A DNA stretch of 64,000 nt from G963674685 sp964591275 (lineage in GTDB: Bacteria; Lernaellota; Lernaellaia; JACKCT01). The notes under the pieces were generated by a model. The model searched no databases and was not told where the DNA came from. It worked only from the letters and a program-made list of their open reading frames with translations. This document shows positions 1-8,130 of this stretch, piece by piece (the first letter of the stretch is position 1; the number at the start of each line of letters is the position of its first letter). The stretch spans positions 9,696 to 73,695 of the forward strand of contig CAZQAE010000017.1 of assembly GCA_964591275.1 (NCBI GenBank). The letters run 5' to 3'. Made by a program: the position numbers and the translations under genes.

Positions 1-1700
1 CTGGAAACGTTTATCGCGCCGATGATGCGTTCGCCGGAAAAGATTGGAACTGAAGCCAGGCTGAGGATATCAGATAAAGTCGCATGATTTGGAAACTTGT
101 CAGGATAATTCTCGACGTACAAAGGTCTTCCCTGGGTGAAAACCTCCTTATAAGGCAATTTGTCTACTTGAACACATCTAACCTGTTCCACGAATTCCAT
201 TGGTAAGCCCTTATGGACTTTTATGGCTGCGAATCCTTTGTCTTCCAGGAGGTATATGCCGCCGCCGTCAAATCCGAGCCATTTTAGCAAGCCGTTGAGA
301 ACAAATTCGAGCAGTTCCGATAAGCTTACGGCCTCATTGGAAGCCCGAATGAACCGGTTCAATATCGTCAGTTCCCTGTTGCGTTCGGCGATTTCCCCTT
401 CCGCCTTTTTCCGGGAAGTGATGTCGATGACGTTTCCCATCAGCGCTGGATGTCCCTCGTGCTTAATCGGGGATACAAGGAGATCGACCCAGATGACCCG
501 GCCGTTTTTCGCAACGAGCCGGATGGCGTAATGATCGATAGGATTTTCATTGGAAAGACGCCTGCTGGCGCGGGATTTTACAATCTCCTGATCGCGCAAG
601 TGGACATACTCGATGAAAGGCTGACCGAGAAGTGACGGATATTGATCGAGGCTGTATCCCAGCATGGTGACCATTTTAGGATTGCAGTAAACGAGCTTGC
701 CATCGCGGTGGATATAAATGCCCGTCAATGAACTGTCGCTCATATTTCGGTATTTGGTTTCCGATTCGGCAAGGGAGCTTTTGAGTTGTATGTTTTTGAA
801 CGCCTCCAGGCTGTGTGCGGAGATGATGCGGCCAATTTTCAGGTCCTGCTGCGAAAAAGGAGGCCCCTCTTTGTCATGCAGCGTTAGGACGCCCAGAATC
901 TCCCCTTTTTCATTCTGGTAGGGAAGCGCCAGCAGCGACCCGTTTTTATATCCGGTCCAGCCCGAAGGCTCAATTTTAGCTCCGGCCTTGATGTCGGAGA
1001 CAACGAAGCCCTCTTTGCCTTCAAAAACCCTGGCGAATACGGAATCGGGAGGGGGCGGCAGCGATATGGTTTGTTGCTGATGGCCCGGATCAATGGCTGC
1101 GATAAGCTGGAGATGATCGTTTTCCCGCCAGAATAGACTTCCGCCGCTCGCCGACATATTTCTTGACAAAAGGCCGAGAATCCGCCCGGCGAGTTCCCCC
1201 GTGTTTTCGCATAACGAAAAACTCCTGGTTTCTTCGGCGATGTGCTGGAGCCTTTCATTGAAATCATGGATTTGCAGCGTGCGATCGGAAACGAGGTTTT
1301 CCAGACGTTCGCGATATTTTTTATTTTCAAGTTCCAGCGCTTTGATGCGGGCGGCGTTGCTCACGACGACGAGTAAATCTTCCGGCTTCACAGGTTTGGA
1401 TAGATAATCGTTTGCGCCGGCGCGTAGAGCATCTAAAATTGTTTCAACGCTGGGTTGACCGGTGAACATGATGATCTTGGAAAGCGGTGAAACACGTTTG
1501 ATGGTTTCGAGAATATCCATGCCGCTAAGACCTGGCAGGATGATATCCAAAATGATGACATCGAAGTCGTGATCCTTGATGAGAGAAAGGGCCTTTTCGC
1601 CATCGCCAACGGATTCAACGTCATAGCCCTTTTTTTGAAGAATTCTCGTAAAAACGGTGCGAATATTTTTGTCATCGTCAACAATGAGAACGCGTGTCAT
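1..1700 (-). CDS. Response-regulator receiver/GAF/PAS/GAF signalling protein, C-terminus outside window
   Basis: An open frame runs without a stop from an ATG at 1700 to the left edge, giving 566 residues; the C-terminal part is missing. It opens with a receiver domain (about 1-120): acidic DDD at 8-10, phospho-acceptor Asp near 52 in the segment LDIILPG, and a KP motif near 102. A short helix leads to a GAF-like segment (about 140-290), a PAS domain (about 313-430, with HRDGKLVYCN and NGRVIWVDLLVSP) and a second GAF domain that is cut at the edge after the GAINVS strand. The family usually ends in a histidine kinase or an output domain such as GGDEF, so the output cannot be named here. It is probably a cytoplasmic phosphorelay protein receiving phosphate from a separate kinase. 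Nothing next to it indicates its stimulus. Confidence 0.85.
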   Translation of the reverse strand, partial: MTRVLIVDDDKNIRTVFTRILQKKGYDVESVGDGEKALSLIKDHDFDVIILDIILPGLSGMDILETIKRVSPLSKIIMFTGQPSVETILDALRAGANDYLSKPVKPEDLLVVVSNAARIKALELENKKYRERLENLVSDRTLQIHDFNERLQHIAEETRSFSLCENTGELAGRILGLLSRNMSASGGSLFWRENDHLQLIAAIDPGHQQQTISLPPPPDSVFARVFEGKEGFVVSDIKAGAKIEPSGWTGYKNGSLLALPYQNEKGEILGVLTLHDKEGPPFSQQDLKIGRIISAHSLEAFKNIQLKSSLAESETKYRNMSDSSLTGIYIHRDGKLVYCNPKMVTMLGYSLDQYPSLLGQPFIEYVHLRDQEIVKSRASRRLSNENPIDHYAIRLVAKNGRVIWVDLLVSPIKHEGHPALMGNVIDITSRKKAEGEIAERNRELTILNRFIRASNEAVSLSELLEFVLNGLLKWLGFDGGGIYLLEDKGFAAIKVHKGLPMEFVEQVRCVQVDKLPYKEVFTQGRPLYVENYPDKFPNHATLSDILSLASVPIFSGERIIGAINVS

Positions 1701-1933
1701 TGGGTATGCCCCAGGTAAAAGCTATTTTTTAACTATGATCCGCGTTGCACTATTTGCGAGGTCCACGCGAAGCGCAAATAATCTACCAAATTATACGGGA
1801 TTGTCATATGGGCAATATGATTGCCCTGTAACTTTTTCTTCGGTGGAGAGGCCCCGTTTATCTTATTGGCGCAGCACTTTCAGGCGAGAAAAAGCGCTAA
1901 AATGTTTGTCCAATGTCAGAATGTCCAATCCAT

Positions 1934-1954
1934 GCAGAATGCAGAATGTGGAAT
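1934..1954. repeat. Heptamer short tandem repeat (GCAGAAT type)
   Basis: Three consecutive 7-base units, GCAGAAT, GCAGAAT and GTGGAAT, lie in non-coding DNA. Their reverse complements (ATTCTGC, ATTCCAC) resemble the ATTCNNN units found at 1996-2030 and 29899-29970. Confidence 0.7.
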
Positions 1955-1995
1955 GCGCGGATGCCCCCGACAGGGCGTAGGCTTATCGGTTTTGT

Positions 1996-2030
1996 ATTTC
2001 GCATTCGCAATTCGTCATTCCGCATTTTTA
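1996..2030. repeat. Heptamer short tandem repeat (ATTCNNN type)
   Basis: Five 7-base units share an ATT start: ATTTCGC, ATTCGCA, ATTCGTC, ATTCCGC and ATTTTTA. The array is non-coding, and the same style of array recurs at 29899-29970. Confidence 0.75.
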
Positions 2031-2093
2031 AGCCCTGCGGGCTTTGGGGCGACTTAGGTGGATTATTGCCATCCTAATTGGTGGCGGGATCGA

Positions 2094-2597
2094 TCAGGCC
2101 AGACGCATGCTGGCGATGAAAAGCGGCGTCAAATACAGCTTGAAATAGGTCACTGATGTGGAAACGAGGCGGCCGGTTTTCTTCTCGGTCACGCGGCCGA
2201 AGCAGGTTGTGTGGGATACCGGGAGATTCCATGGGCGGATATTCACCTTTTCCCCCACGTACCGATACCCTTTCCCTTTCGCCTCGAACTCGAAGGTGTA
2301 GCGGATCTTGCGCTCGCTGAAGTAGTTGAGTTCAAGGGCGCCCTGACAGGAAGCCTTGTCGCACAAACCGCCGATGCTCACCGTTCCCGCAAGTTCCTGC
2401 TTGAAAAAGCTATCCGCAAATGGATTGATCCACGGGCCCAGCTCTTTTGGTCCCCAGGTCACCTCGAACTTCATCGGGTGGGTTCCCGGCGTACCGAAGC
2501 CCGGCTCGAAGCTGTGTTCGCCGGACATGATCTCGTCTAGTTTAAAGCCCAGACGTTTTTCCTCGAGCATATTGCGAAAATCATCTATGCGTCCCAT
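2094..2597 (-). CDS. Conserved hypothetical protein, 167 aa
   Basis: I do not recognise the family. The protein has no signal peptide and no membrane segment. It is rich in Gly, aromatic and beta-strand-like stretches (GPWINPFADSFF, RKIRYTFEFEAKGKGYRYVG, ending in YFKLYLTPLF), so an all-beta ligand-binding fold is possible but unproven. The start at 2597 is supported by AAGGAG six bases upstream. It lies 35 bases after the SDR gene and is very likely the last gene of a TetR-SDR-hypothetical operon, which points to a role with a small hydrophobic or lipid-like substrate. That role is an inference from context only. Confidence 0.75.
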   Translation of the reverse strand: MGRIDDFRNMLEEKRLGFKLDEIMSGEHSFEPGFGTPGTHPMKFEVTWGPKELGPWINPFADSFFKQELAGTVSIGGLCDKASCQGALELNYFSERKIRYTFEFEAKGKGYRYVGEKVNIRPWNLPVSHTTCFGRVTEKKTGRLVSTSVTYFKLYLTPLFIASMRLA

Positions 2598-2632
2598 GTT
2601 GGTCTCCTTGGCTCGTGCGTTGACGGAAGCGC

Positions 2633-3442
2633 TTAGTCCTTTTTCGAAAGGAAGTAGTTGGACGTAAAGCCCACGATGTCCGGGACAAGGGGCAAAAATT
2701 TGGAGTAACGAATCAGGTCGTTGGCGATGCTCGTCATCTCAACTTTCTTGCGTTTTTTCACCGCCTTGAAAATGATTTTTCCGGCCTTTTCCGGCGTCAT
2801 GGAATAATAGGGCACAAGCTTCATGGACAACTTTGCTCCGAAACTTTCTCCTTCGATATCGCTGTAAAAACCGGTGTTGACCATGAAGGGATAAACCGTG
2901 GTGACGTGGATTCCATGTCCGCGCAGTTCGTAATACAAGGTCTCCGAATATGCTCCAAGCGCCGATTTCACCGCAGCGTAGGCGCCCCATGTCGGAAGGC
3001 GCAAAATGGCTTGCCCGGAAGATATGTTGACGATCTGTCCTCCGCCCTTTTCGATCATGGAAGGTAGGAAAGAATCGACGTGATACAGCGTTCCCATCAG
3101 GTTGACATCGATGAGCTTCTTCCACATGGCGATATCCGTATCCGCCAGTTCTCCCGAGTAACCGAAACCCGCATTGTTGATGAGAATATCAAGGCTCCCA
3201 AATCTGTCCAAAATATCGGATGCCATGTCCTGGACCTGCCGGCGTTTGGTGATATCCGTCTTATACGTAAGAATTTGCGCGCCCGTCGCCCCCAGCTTTA
3301 ATCGGGCCGCTTCCAGTGCATCGCCGTTGATGTCCGAAATGATCAGGTTGCACCCCGCATTTACGAAATGCTGCGCCAGGCACAGGCCGATGCCCCCGGC
3401 GCCGCCCGTGATCAATACGGATTTGCCTTTGAGTTTCGCCAT
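2633..3442 (-). CDS. Short-chain dehydrogenase/reductase (SDR family)
   Basis: A 269-residue classical SDR, a cytoplasmic NAD(P)-dependent oxidoreductase. Visible motifs are the Rossmann glycine motif TGGAGGIG (about 13-20), DISD-like acidic residues after strand 2, the NNAGFG motif (about 90-95), the catalytic Ser in NISSGQAIL (about 141) and YAAVKSA (Tyr and Lys of the YxxxK pair, about 155-159). The C-terminal portion contains MTPEKAGKIIFKAVKKRKK, common in SDRs acting on lipid or steroid-like substrates. The gene starts three bases after the TetR stop codon, so the two are co-transcribed. The substrate cannot be deduced. Confidence 0.93.
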   Translation of the reverse strand: MAKLKGKSVLITGGAGGIGLCLAQHFVNAGCNLIISDINGDALEAARLKLGATGAQILTYKTDITKRRQVQDMASDILDRFGSLDILINNAGFGYSGELADTDIAMWKKLIDVNLMGTLYHVDSFLPSMIEKGGGQIVNISSGQAILRLPTWGAYAAVKSALGAYSETLYYELRGHGIHVTTVYPFMVNTGFYSDIEGESFGAKLSMKLVPYYSMTPEKAGKIIFKAVKKRKKVEMTSIANDLIRYSKFLPLVPDIVGFTSNYFLSKKD

Positions 3443-3445
3443 TTT

Positions 3446-4096
3446 TTAAACCCTTTCCTTTTTGGTCGACTGCGAGGGCAGGCCGAATCCGCGAAACGCG
3501 AACTCGACCAGTTCTTCGATCAACTCCCGCAGCGTGATGCCCGATAACCTTTCATTGAGCCAGATATCCACAACGCGCACGCCGATCCCGAGCAAAGCCT
3601 GGGATACGATCTCGGGTCGGCACTCACGCGCAAAGCCATTTTTGATGGCGTGTTCCAGATAGAACTGCGCCAATTTCGCAAACTGATCATAGAAGTCAGC
3701 GATTTTTTCCGAGAACCTATGGTCGATGGTCGGCGCCTCCCGAACAAAAAGAAGAGCCATCTTCCGGTTGCGGTCGGCGGTTTCGGCAACCTTGTGCAGC
3801 GCACGCACGGAGGCGCTCCGGTACTCGCTGACATCCATGGGAAGATTGGCGCTCATTTCGCTGAACTTTTCCAGAAGATCGCCGATGAACTGGTCCATGA
3901 GCATTTCGAAGACTTCGCGCTTGTCTGCAAAGTATCGGTAAAATGTTCCTTGTCCGACACCCGCCTCGGCGACGATGTCGGAGACAAGCGCCTTATGATA
4001 GCCTTTTCGCTGAAAAACCGAGGCGGCAGCGTATAAAAGCTGCTGCTTCGTTTCCTGCTTCCTCACCTCGTTGCTTCTGGGGCTAGTCCCTGCCAT
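3446..4096 (-). CDS. TetR/AcrR family transcriptional regulator
   Basis: A 216-residue regulator. The N-terminal TetR helix-turn-helix spans about 15-62 (KQQLLYAAASVFQRKGYHK, then IVAEAGVGQGTFYRYFADKREVF, the classic TetR recognition-helix signature). The rest is the helical ligand-binding and dimerisation domain (about 80-210), which is variable between family members. It is the first gene of a leftward operon with an SDR dehydrogenase and a hypothetical protein, and it probably represses that operon until a hydrophobic ligand binds. An inverted repeat at 4191-4218 is a candidate operator. The start codon is at 4096. Confidence 0.92.
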   Translation of the reverse strand: MAGTSPRSNEVRKQETKQQLLYAAASVFQRKGYHKALVSDIVAEAGVGQGTFYRYFADKREVFEMLMDQFIGDLLEKFSEMSANLPMDVSEYRSASVRALHKVAETADRNRKMALLFVREAPTIDHRFSEKIADFYDQFAKLAQFYLEHAIKNGFARECRPEIVSQALLGIGVRVVDIWLNERLSGITLRELIEELVEFAFRGFGLPSQSTKKERV

Positions 4097-4398
4097 CGCT
4101 TTCCTTTTTCACCTTCCATTTTCACCGAAGCCGATGCTTCGACGAAGTGGATATTTCTTTGACTTCTTCGCGCCAAAAGAGACTCTAAATAAAACGGACG
4201 GACGAGTCAATCCGTTTTTGTCCGCAATTTTTCCTGCTAAACCAAGACTGCTTGAAAGCAATTGTCTAAGGAAATCTTCTTGACAAGTGTTGTAGGGAAA
4301 AGACAAATTACTAAAAGTGAAGTGGGTAAATTAAACTTGATATTCGCCCAATTCATCGACCACTCATTGAATGAAAAATCCCGGAATCTGCTGCAAGC
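4097..4398. other. Divergent intergenic region (tetR / FGE-like lipoprotein)
   Basis: This 302-base gap lies between divergently transcribed genes and should hold both promoters. It contains the inverted repeat at 4191-4218. I see no gene, no RNA and no strong terminator. Confidence 0.6.
4191..4218. promoter_or_regulatory. Inverted repeat, candidate TetR operator
   Basis: The arms AAAACGGA and TCCGTTTT are perfect complements separated by 12 bases, about 95 bases upstream of the tetR start. TetR regulators usually bind palindromes in their own promoter. The assignment is inferred from position and symmetry only. Confidence 0.35.
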
Positions 4399-5286
4399 AT
4401 GGTACTTAAACAAATATCCATCATCATTGTCACAATAATAGCGGGCCTTTGCCTTGCAACTTGTGAGAAGCAAAAAGATGAGGCGGCGACTGCTTCGAAG
4501 GGTGTATTTGAAAAGGACAGCGATTTGATAAATGGCGGTGAAGCTTTCAAACTCGAAGAAGACGGCGAAATGGTTTTCGTTCCAAAGGGCGTCTTTAAAA
4601 TGGGGAGCAATTTTGGCAATTCCGATGAAGCTCCGATGCATAACGAATATCTCGATGATTTTCGGATAGACAAATATGAATTGACGAATCGTCGATATCA
4701 ACGGTGCGTCAAGGTCGGCGTCTGCTCGCCGGCAAACAACATTGATGACACGAATTTGAACGGCGCCAGGCAACCCGTCGTTGGTTTGTCGTGGAAGGAT
4801 TGCGTGAAATTTTGTCGATGGGAGGGGAAAAGACTTCCCACTGAAGCGCAGTGGGAAAAAGCTGCCAGAGGGAGCAATGGGAGAAAATATCCATGGGGCG
4901 ATGAATTTGATGGCAAAAAAGTCTCCTGCAAAGGCAGTGAGGACGGAATGGAATACACCGCTCCGGTCGGATATTTTGTCCTTGGGGCAAGCCCTTATGG
5001 AGCCATGGACATGGCGGGAAATGTCAAAGAATTTGTCAGTGACTGGTACGATTCCAAATACTACAAAACCTCGCCGGCAAAGAATCCTCCCGGCCCAAAT
5101 ATTGGCGAACCAATTCCGCCGGATATGTTGCCTCGTAGGGTGGCCAAAGGAGGATCGTGGAAAAACGACAACCTAAATCTGCGACCCAGCCTACGCAATC
5201 CCGTCACCGAAGGTACAGCGAATGATTATTTTGGATGCCGATGCGCCGCCGATGCCATGCCAATGAATCCATCTCAGTACGAATAG
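4399..5286 (+). CDS. Lipoprotein with formylglycine-generating-enzyme-like (SUMF1) domain
   Basis: A 295-residue protein with a lipoprotein signal peptide ending in a lipobox (LATC, Cys about 23). The FGE-sulfatase/SUMF1 domain spans about 58-285: FVPKGVFKMGSN, DKYELTNRRYQRCV, PVVGLSWKDCVKFCRW, RLPTEAQWEKAARG, YPWGDEFDG, YGAMDMAGNVKEFVSDWY and KGGSWKND. These are the usual landmarks of the fold. True FGEs oxidise a sulfatase Cys, but most bacterial lipoproteins with this domain are thought to use it as a C-type-lectin-like binding module. The catalytic Cys pair near the C-terminus is not evident (the end reads DYFGCRCAAD). The gene is a monocistronic unit and its ribosome binding site is weak. 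No sulfatase lies nearby. Confidence 0.85.
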   Translation: MVLKQISIIIVTIIAGLCLATCEKQKDEAATASKGVFEKDSDLINGGEAFKLEEDGEMVFVPKGVFKMGSNFGNSDEAPMHNEYLDDFRIDKYELTNRRYQRCVKVGVCSPANNIDDTNLNGARQPVVGLSWKDCVKFCRWEGKRLPTEAQWEKAARGSNGRKYPWGDEFDGKKVSCKGSEDGMEYTAPVGYFVLGASPYGAMDMAGNVKEFVSDWYDSKYYKTSPAKNPPGPNIGEPIPPDMLPRRVAKGGSWKNDNLNLRPSLRNPVTEGTANDYFGCRCAADAMPMNPSQYE

Positions 5287-5322
5287 CCTATCAACCCTTA
5301 GTGGATTGCATGAATTATTCGT

Positions 5323-5949
5323 TCAATCTTTCCCCTGGGCCATGGCCACGCCCAATCCGTCATAGCAGGCTTTTTGAACCGACGGCGTTTCCAAAAGATC
5401 GCAAACGGCCTTGGCGGCGCCGCGATCTATGACTCCAATCTGCGTGGCGAGACCGCGATAGCAAGCCGCTTTTAAGGCGATGGTTTTTCTTGCCTGGCAA
5501 AACTCGTCCCCGCGGCTCAGCGTTTTCAAGGCCGCGTAGCCGCCGACATCGGCAACGCAGTTCAAGTCATAGCCTTCGCGCATTTTGCACAGGGCGAAGG
5601 CTGCTTCCGGATCCGTCGCCGCAAGACGGCGGACACGCTCAGTTCGACAGCGTGCGGCGAGGTCTGCGTTGGCTGGATTCGCGCAAGGGTCCTCGGCGCC
5701 GGGTTCCAGCATCAGATCCAGGTTTTCCATCATCCGCACGCAGCGAAGGCGCAGATCTTCCGATTCGATATCCTCACAAGCGGCCACGGCTTTAAGATAA
5801 GATTTGATTTCGGGATTGGATTTGGCGTCATGCCTTAGGTTCTGGACGGCGATGATAAAGACTAATAGCGCCGCCGGCAAAAGCAGTAATGCGTAGCGCT
5901 TGCGGTTTTTGCGAATTCCCCTGAGATCATCATCAACTTGCTTGTTCAT
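5323..5949 (-). CDS. Hypothetical membrane-anchored Cys-rich protein, 208 aa
   Basis: No family is recognised. There is a basic N-terminus (residues 9-18), one hydrophobic segment (about 19-38, LLLLPAALLVFIIAVQ) and then a periplasmic helical domain with about ten Cys residues spaced irregularly, such as ACEDIES, LRLRCVRM, FALCKM, LNCVAD and ACYRGLA. The repeated AxCxxL/CYxGL pattern suggests helical hairpins clamped by disulfides, as in Sel1-like or DUF1311-like secreted proteins, but I cannot assign one. It is the last gene of the leftward group with the SGNH hydrolase (24 bases after it) and the GT-C-like protein, so it may belong to the same envelope pathway. Confidence 0.7.
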   Translation of the reverse strand: MNKQVDDDLRGIRKNRKRYALLLLPAALLVFIIAVQNLRHDAKSNPEIKSYLKAVAACEDIESEDLRLRCVRMMENLDLMLEPGAEDPCANPANADLAARCRTERVRRLAATDPEAAFALCKMREGYDLNCVADVGGYAALKTLSRGDEFCQARKTIALKAACYRGLATQIGVIDRGAAKAVCDLLETPSVQKACYDGLGVAMAQGKD

Positions 5950-5973
5950 TAGGATTGAACCTTGGGATGGAAG

Positions 5974-8121
5974 TCATTTCACAACCGCAACCGTTTCCGC
6001 ATCCGCCAAAGGCCGCGCGCACATCCCCCGCAAAACCGGTCCATCGTATAAGCTGTCGGCGATAAAACGCGCCAGGTAGCCGCTTCCCAGCGGGGTCAGA
6101 TGCACAAGGTCGAAGGAGACCGGTTCGTTTTTCACGCTTTCCCACCGCTCGGTCAGATCGCAAAATTCGATGTGATGGGCTTCGGAGAAATCCTTCATCT
6201 CTTGCGTGATGCGGGGTTTGAGGGTTTTCACCGGCTGGTTGCCTACTTGAGCCTCAATCTCCGGGACTAAAACAAGCTGGAAATCGTAAGCCCTGGCCAC
6301 ATCGAGCATTATCTCAAGAGAGCGTGTGATCGTTGGAGGAGGAAGTTGTTTGTCTATCACTGGCGCCTGCGGACGAACGAGCAGCTTTCGAAGGAAACCG
6401 TATGTCGCCATACCGGAGAATTTGTCCAGAAAAACAATCGTGGGCGACCTGCCGACGCCGTAGCGCAGGACCTGTCGTATCTCTTGTTCGTTTGGTTCAC
6501 CCAGGCGGTCGAGTTCATGCCGAATGCGCCAGTAATAGCTTTCCGGCCTGCTGTCGCCGTCTTCATTGCCGCCGTAATACAAAATGACGGCGTTGGGATT
6601 GTAGCGCCACAGAACTTCCTTGAGCCAAATGGCCAGTTGGAAGGCGTTGTAGCCGCCCCATCCGGCATTGAGGACCTCTATCTTCGATCGGCAATCATCG
6701 TGAAGCAGGTTTTCCAATTGCGCCGGCCATGTTTGCTGAGGATTTCCGATTCCGGCTCCATACGTTGAAGACGAGCCCAGGGCGATAATGCGAAAAACAT
6801 CTTCCGGCTTTTGGTAATGGACGAAGGCGCTGCGAAACTCCTCGCCACGCAGATCCTTGTGATTGTTCATGATGTCCGTGTGTCGATAGATAGCCCAGCT
6901 ATCAAGCCGGGAGCCGGTCATCGGCAATCCGTGATCTCCGGGTTGTCCGCGGGTCTCATGCATAAACTCGAATCCGGGCAATAATGCGATAAACAAAACC
7001 GGTAAAAGGAGTTGCGCGCGATTTAGCAGCTTTCGATGCCGAAGCGCGTGCGCTGCGGTTAAAAAAATTGTCGCCAGGCAAAGGGTGGCGGGGATGACCG
7101 GCCACACTGGGAAAAAGAACAGTATGGTTGCGGCAAAAGCGATTATTCCGAAAACAGGGGCAGGGTTTTTTGAAAGTCCATGCGCAAGAATTGTCAGGGC
7201 GCACAAGATGCTAATGGTGCCCGATGGTTTTGCCAGCATGCCCGGCATATGGAAAATGATGATTCCAATAATCCCTTGGATGACGCCAAGGAAAATGGCC
7301 GGGCGCCCGGAAATTGTGGCGATCTCCGGGCCGCGCATGACGAGGGCGATGGCAATAATAAATGCGATGATTCGCATCGCCAGCGGGATTTCCGCAACTC
7401 CGTTTTCGGGGATGAACACGGAGCTTTCCATGGGCGATTCATCGCGTCGGATCAGAAGCATTTTGGAAAATGTCGGTGGAATTTGCCGAACACCGATATA
7501 AATCTGCGAGATGGATTTTACCGGCAAATGAAATTGGTAGGTTTTGGATGGTCCGATCTGAATTTCAACCGGTTCTCTGACCGCTCGGGGTTTTGTGTCG
7601 GTCGCGGGAATTTGCGACCTCGTATTCGGAAATGTGACGGCTACGGCGCCATCCGGGATAGCAAGAGGCCTATCGCTTAATATCTCAACCAGGGCAGGCT
7701 GCGGCGAGGGCGTGTCGCCGACATTGTCGGCGACGATGCGGGGCTTTGAGTTTGAATCCAGCCCGATTTTAAAAACACTCTTCATCGCCACGGTGAGCGA
7801 CACGGATTTCGCGCGCTTCGGCAAAAACACCAGGGAGTATGCCCCGGGGACCTCGAAGGATCGCGTTTCCAAATGATACACCATCTTGTTAGCGAGACCT
7901 TGAGCGTCCGTGATGGGCAATCCGCCGCCGGGGGCCGAAGTGGGCGAAAGCGCCTGCATGGGCGACAAACGAGGTTGGTCTTGTTCCAGGGCCGGGCTTG
8001 CGTAGAGGGCGATGCTCAGCGCTGCGACAGTGGCCATCGCCATCGCAAAGCGCAACACTCGCTCAATAGTGTTCGATGAAGTATCTTTAGTCATCCTGCG
8101 TGTCACTATACTCCGAAACAT
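5974..8121 (-). CDS. Multi-pass membrane protein with C-terminal SGNH/GDSL hydrolase domain
   Basis: A 715-residue protein. The N-terminus has a signal/anchor (about 25-45), followed by an extracytoplasmic beta-rich region (about 50-235). About five or six hydrophobic segments follow between 240 and 400. A C-terminal SGNH hydrolase domain spans about 430-700: block I ALGSSSTYGAG (nucleophile Ser), LNAGWGGYN (Gly block), LYYGGNEDGD (Asn block) and FDLVHLTPLG (catalytic Asp-x-x-His). SGNH domains fused to membrane segments commonly add or remove acetyl groups on cell-surface glycans. The start at 8121 has GAGGGG just upstream, 9 bases after the stop of the GT-C-like gene, so the two are in one operon. 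The substrate is unknown. Confidence 0.82.
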   Translation of the reverse strand: MFRSIVTRRMTKDTSSNTIERVLRFAMAMATVAALSIALYASPALEQDQPRLSPMQALSPTSAPGGGLPITDAQGLANKMVYHLETRSFEVPGAYSLVFLPKRAKSVSLTVAMKSVFKIGLDSNSKPRIVADNVGDTPSPQPALVEILSDRPLAIPDGAVAVTFPNTRSQIPATDTKPRAVREPVEIQIGPSKTYQFHLPVKSISQIYIGVRQIPPTFSKMLLIRRDESPMESSVFIPENGVAEIPLAMRIIAFIIAIALVMRGPEIATISGRPAIFLGVIQGIIGIIIFHMPGMLAKPSGTISILCALTILAHGLSKNPAPVFGIIAFAATILFFFPVWPVIPATLCLATIFLTAAHALRHRKLLNRAQLLLPVLFIALLPGFEFMHETRGQPGDHGLPMTGSRLDSWAIYRHTDIMNNHKDLRGEEFRSAFVHYQKPEDVFRIIALGSSSTYGAGIGNPQQTWPAQLENLLHDDCRSKIEVLNAGWGGYNAFQLAIWLKEVLWRYNPNAVILYYGGNEDGDSRPESYYWRIRHELDRLGEPNEQEIRQVLRYGVGRSPTIVFLDKFSGMATYGFLRKLLVRPQAPVIDKQLPPPTITRSLEIMLDVARAYDFQLVLVPEIEAQVGNQPVKTLKPRITQEMKDFSEAHHIEFCDLTERWESVKNEPVSFDLVHLTPLGSGYLARFIADSLYDGPVLRGMCARPLADAETVAVVK

Positions 8122-8130
8122 TGCCCCTCG

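Larger units (their letters stand above)
1701..2093. other. Intergenic region with heptamer repeats
   Basis: This 393-base gap lies between the start of the leftward receiver protein and the end of the leftward 167-residue gene. I see no convincing gene. The short open frames here consist largely of repeat sequence and lack ribosome binding sites. Two heptamer arrays (1934-1954 and 1996-2030) are listed separately. The promoter of the receiver gene should lie near 1701-1800. Confidence 0.6.

Noticed and set aside
1657..2057. Rightward open frames of 78-107 codons between the receiver gene and the 167-residue gene
   Set aside because: They contain the intergenic heptamer repeats, have no ribosome binding site and no recognisable protein features.
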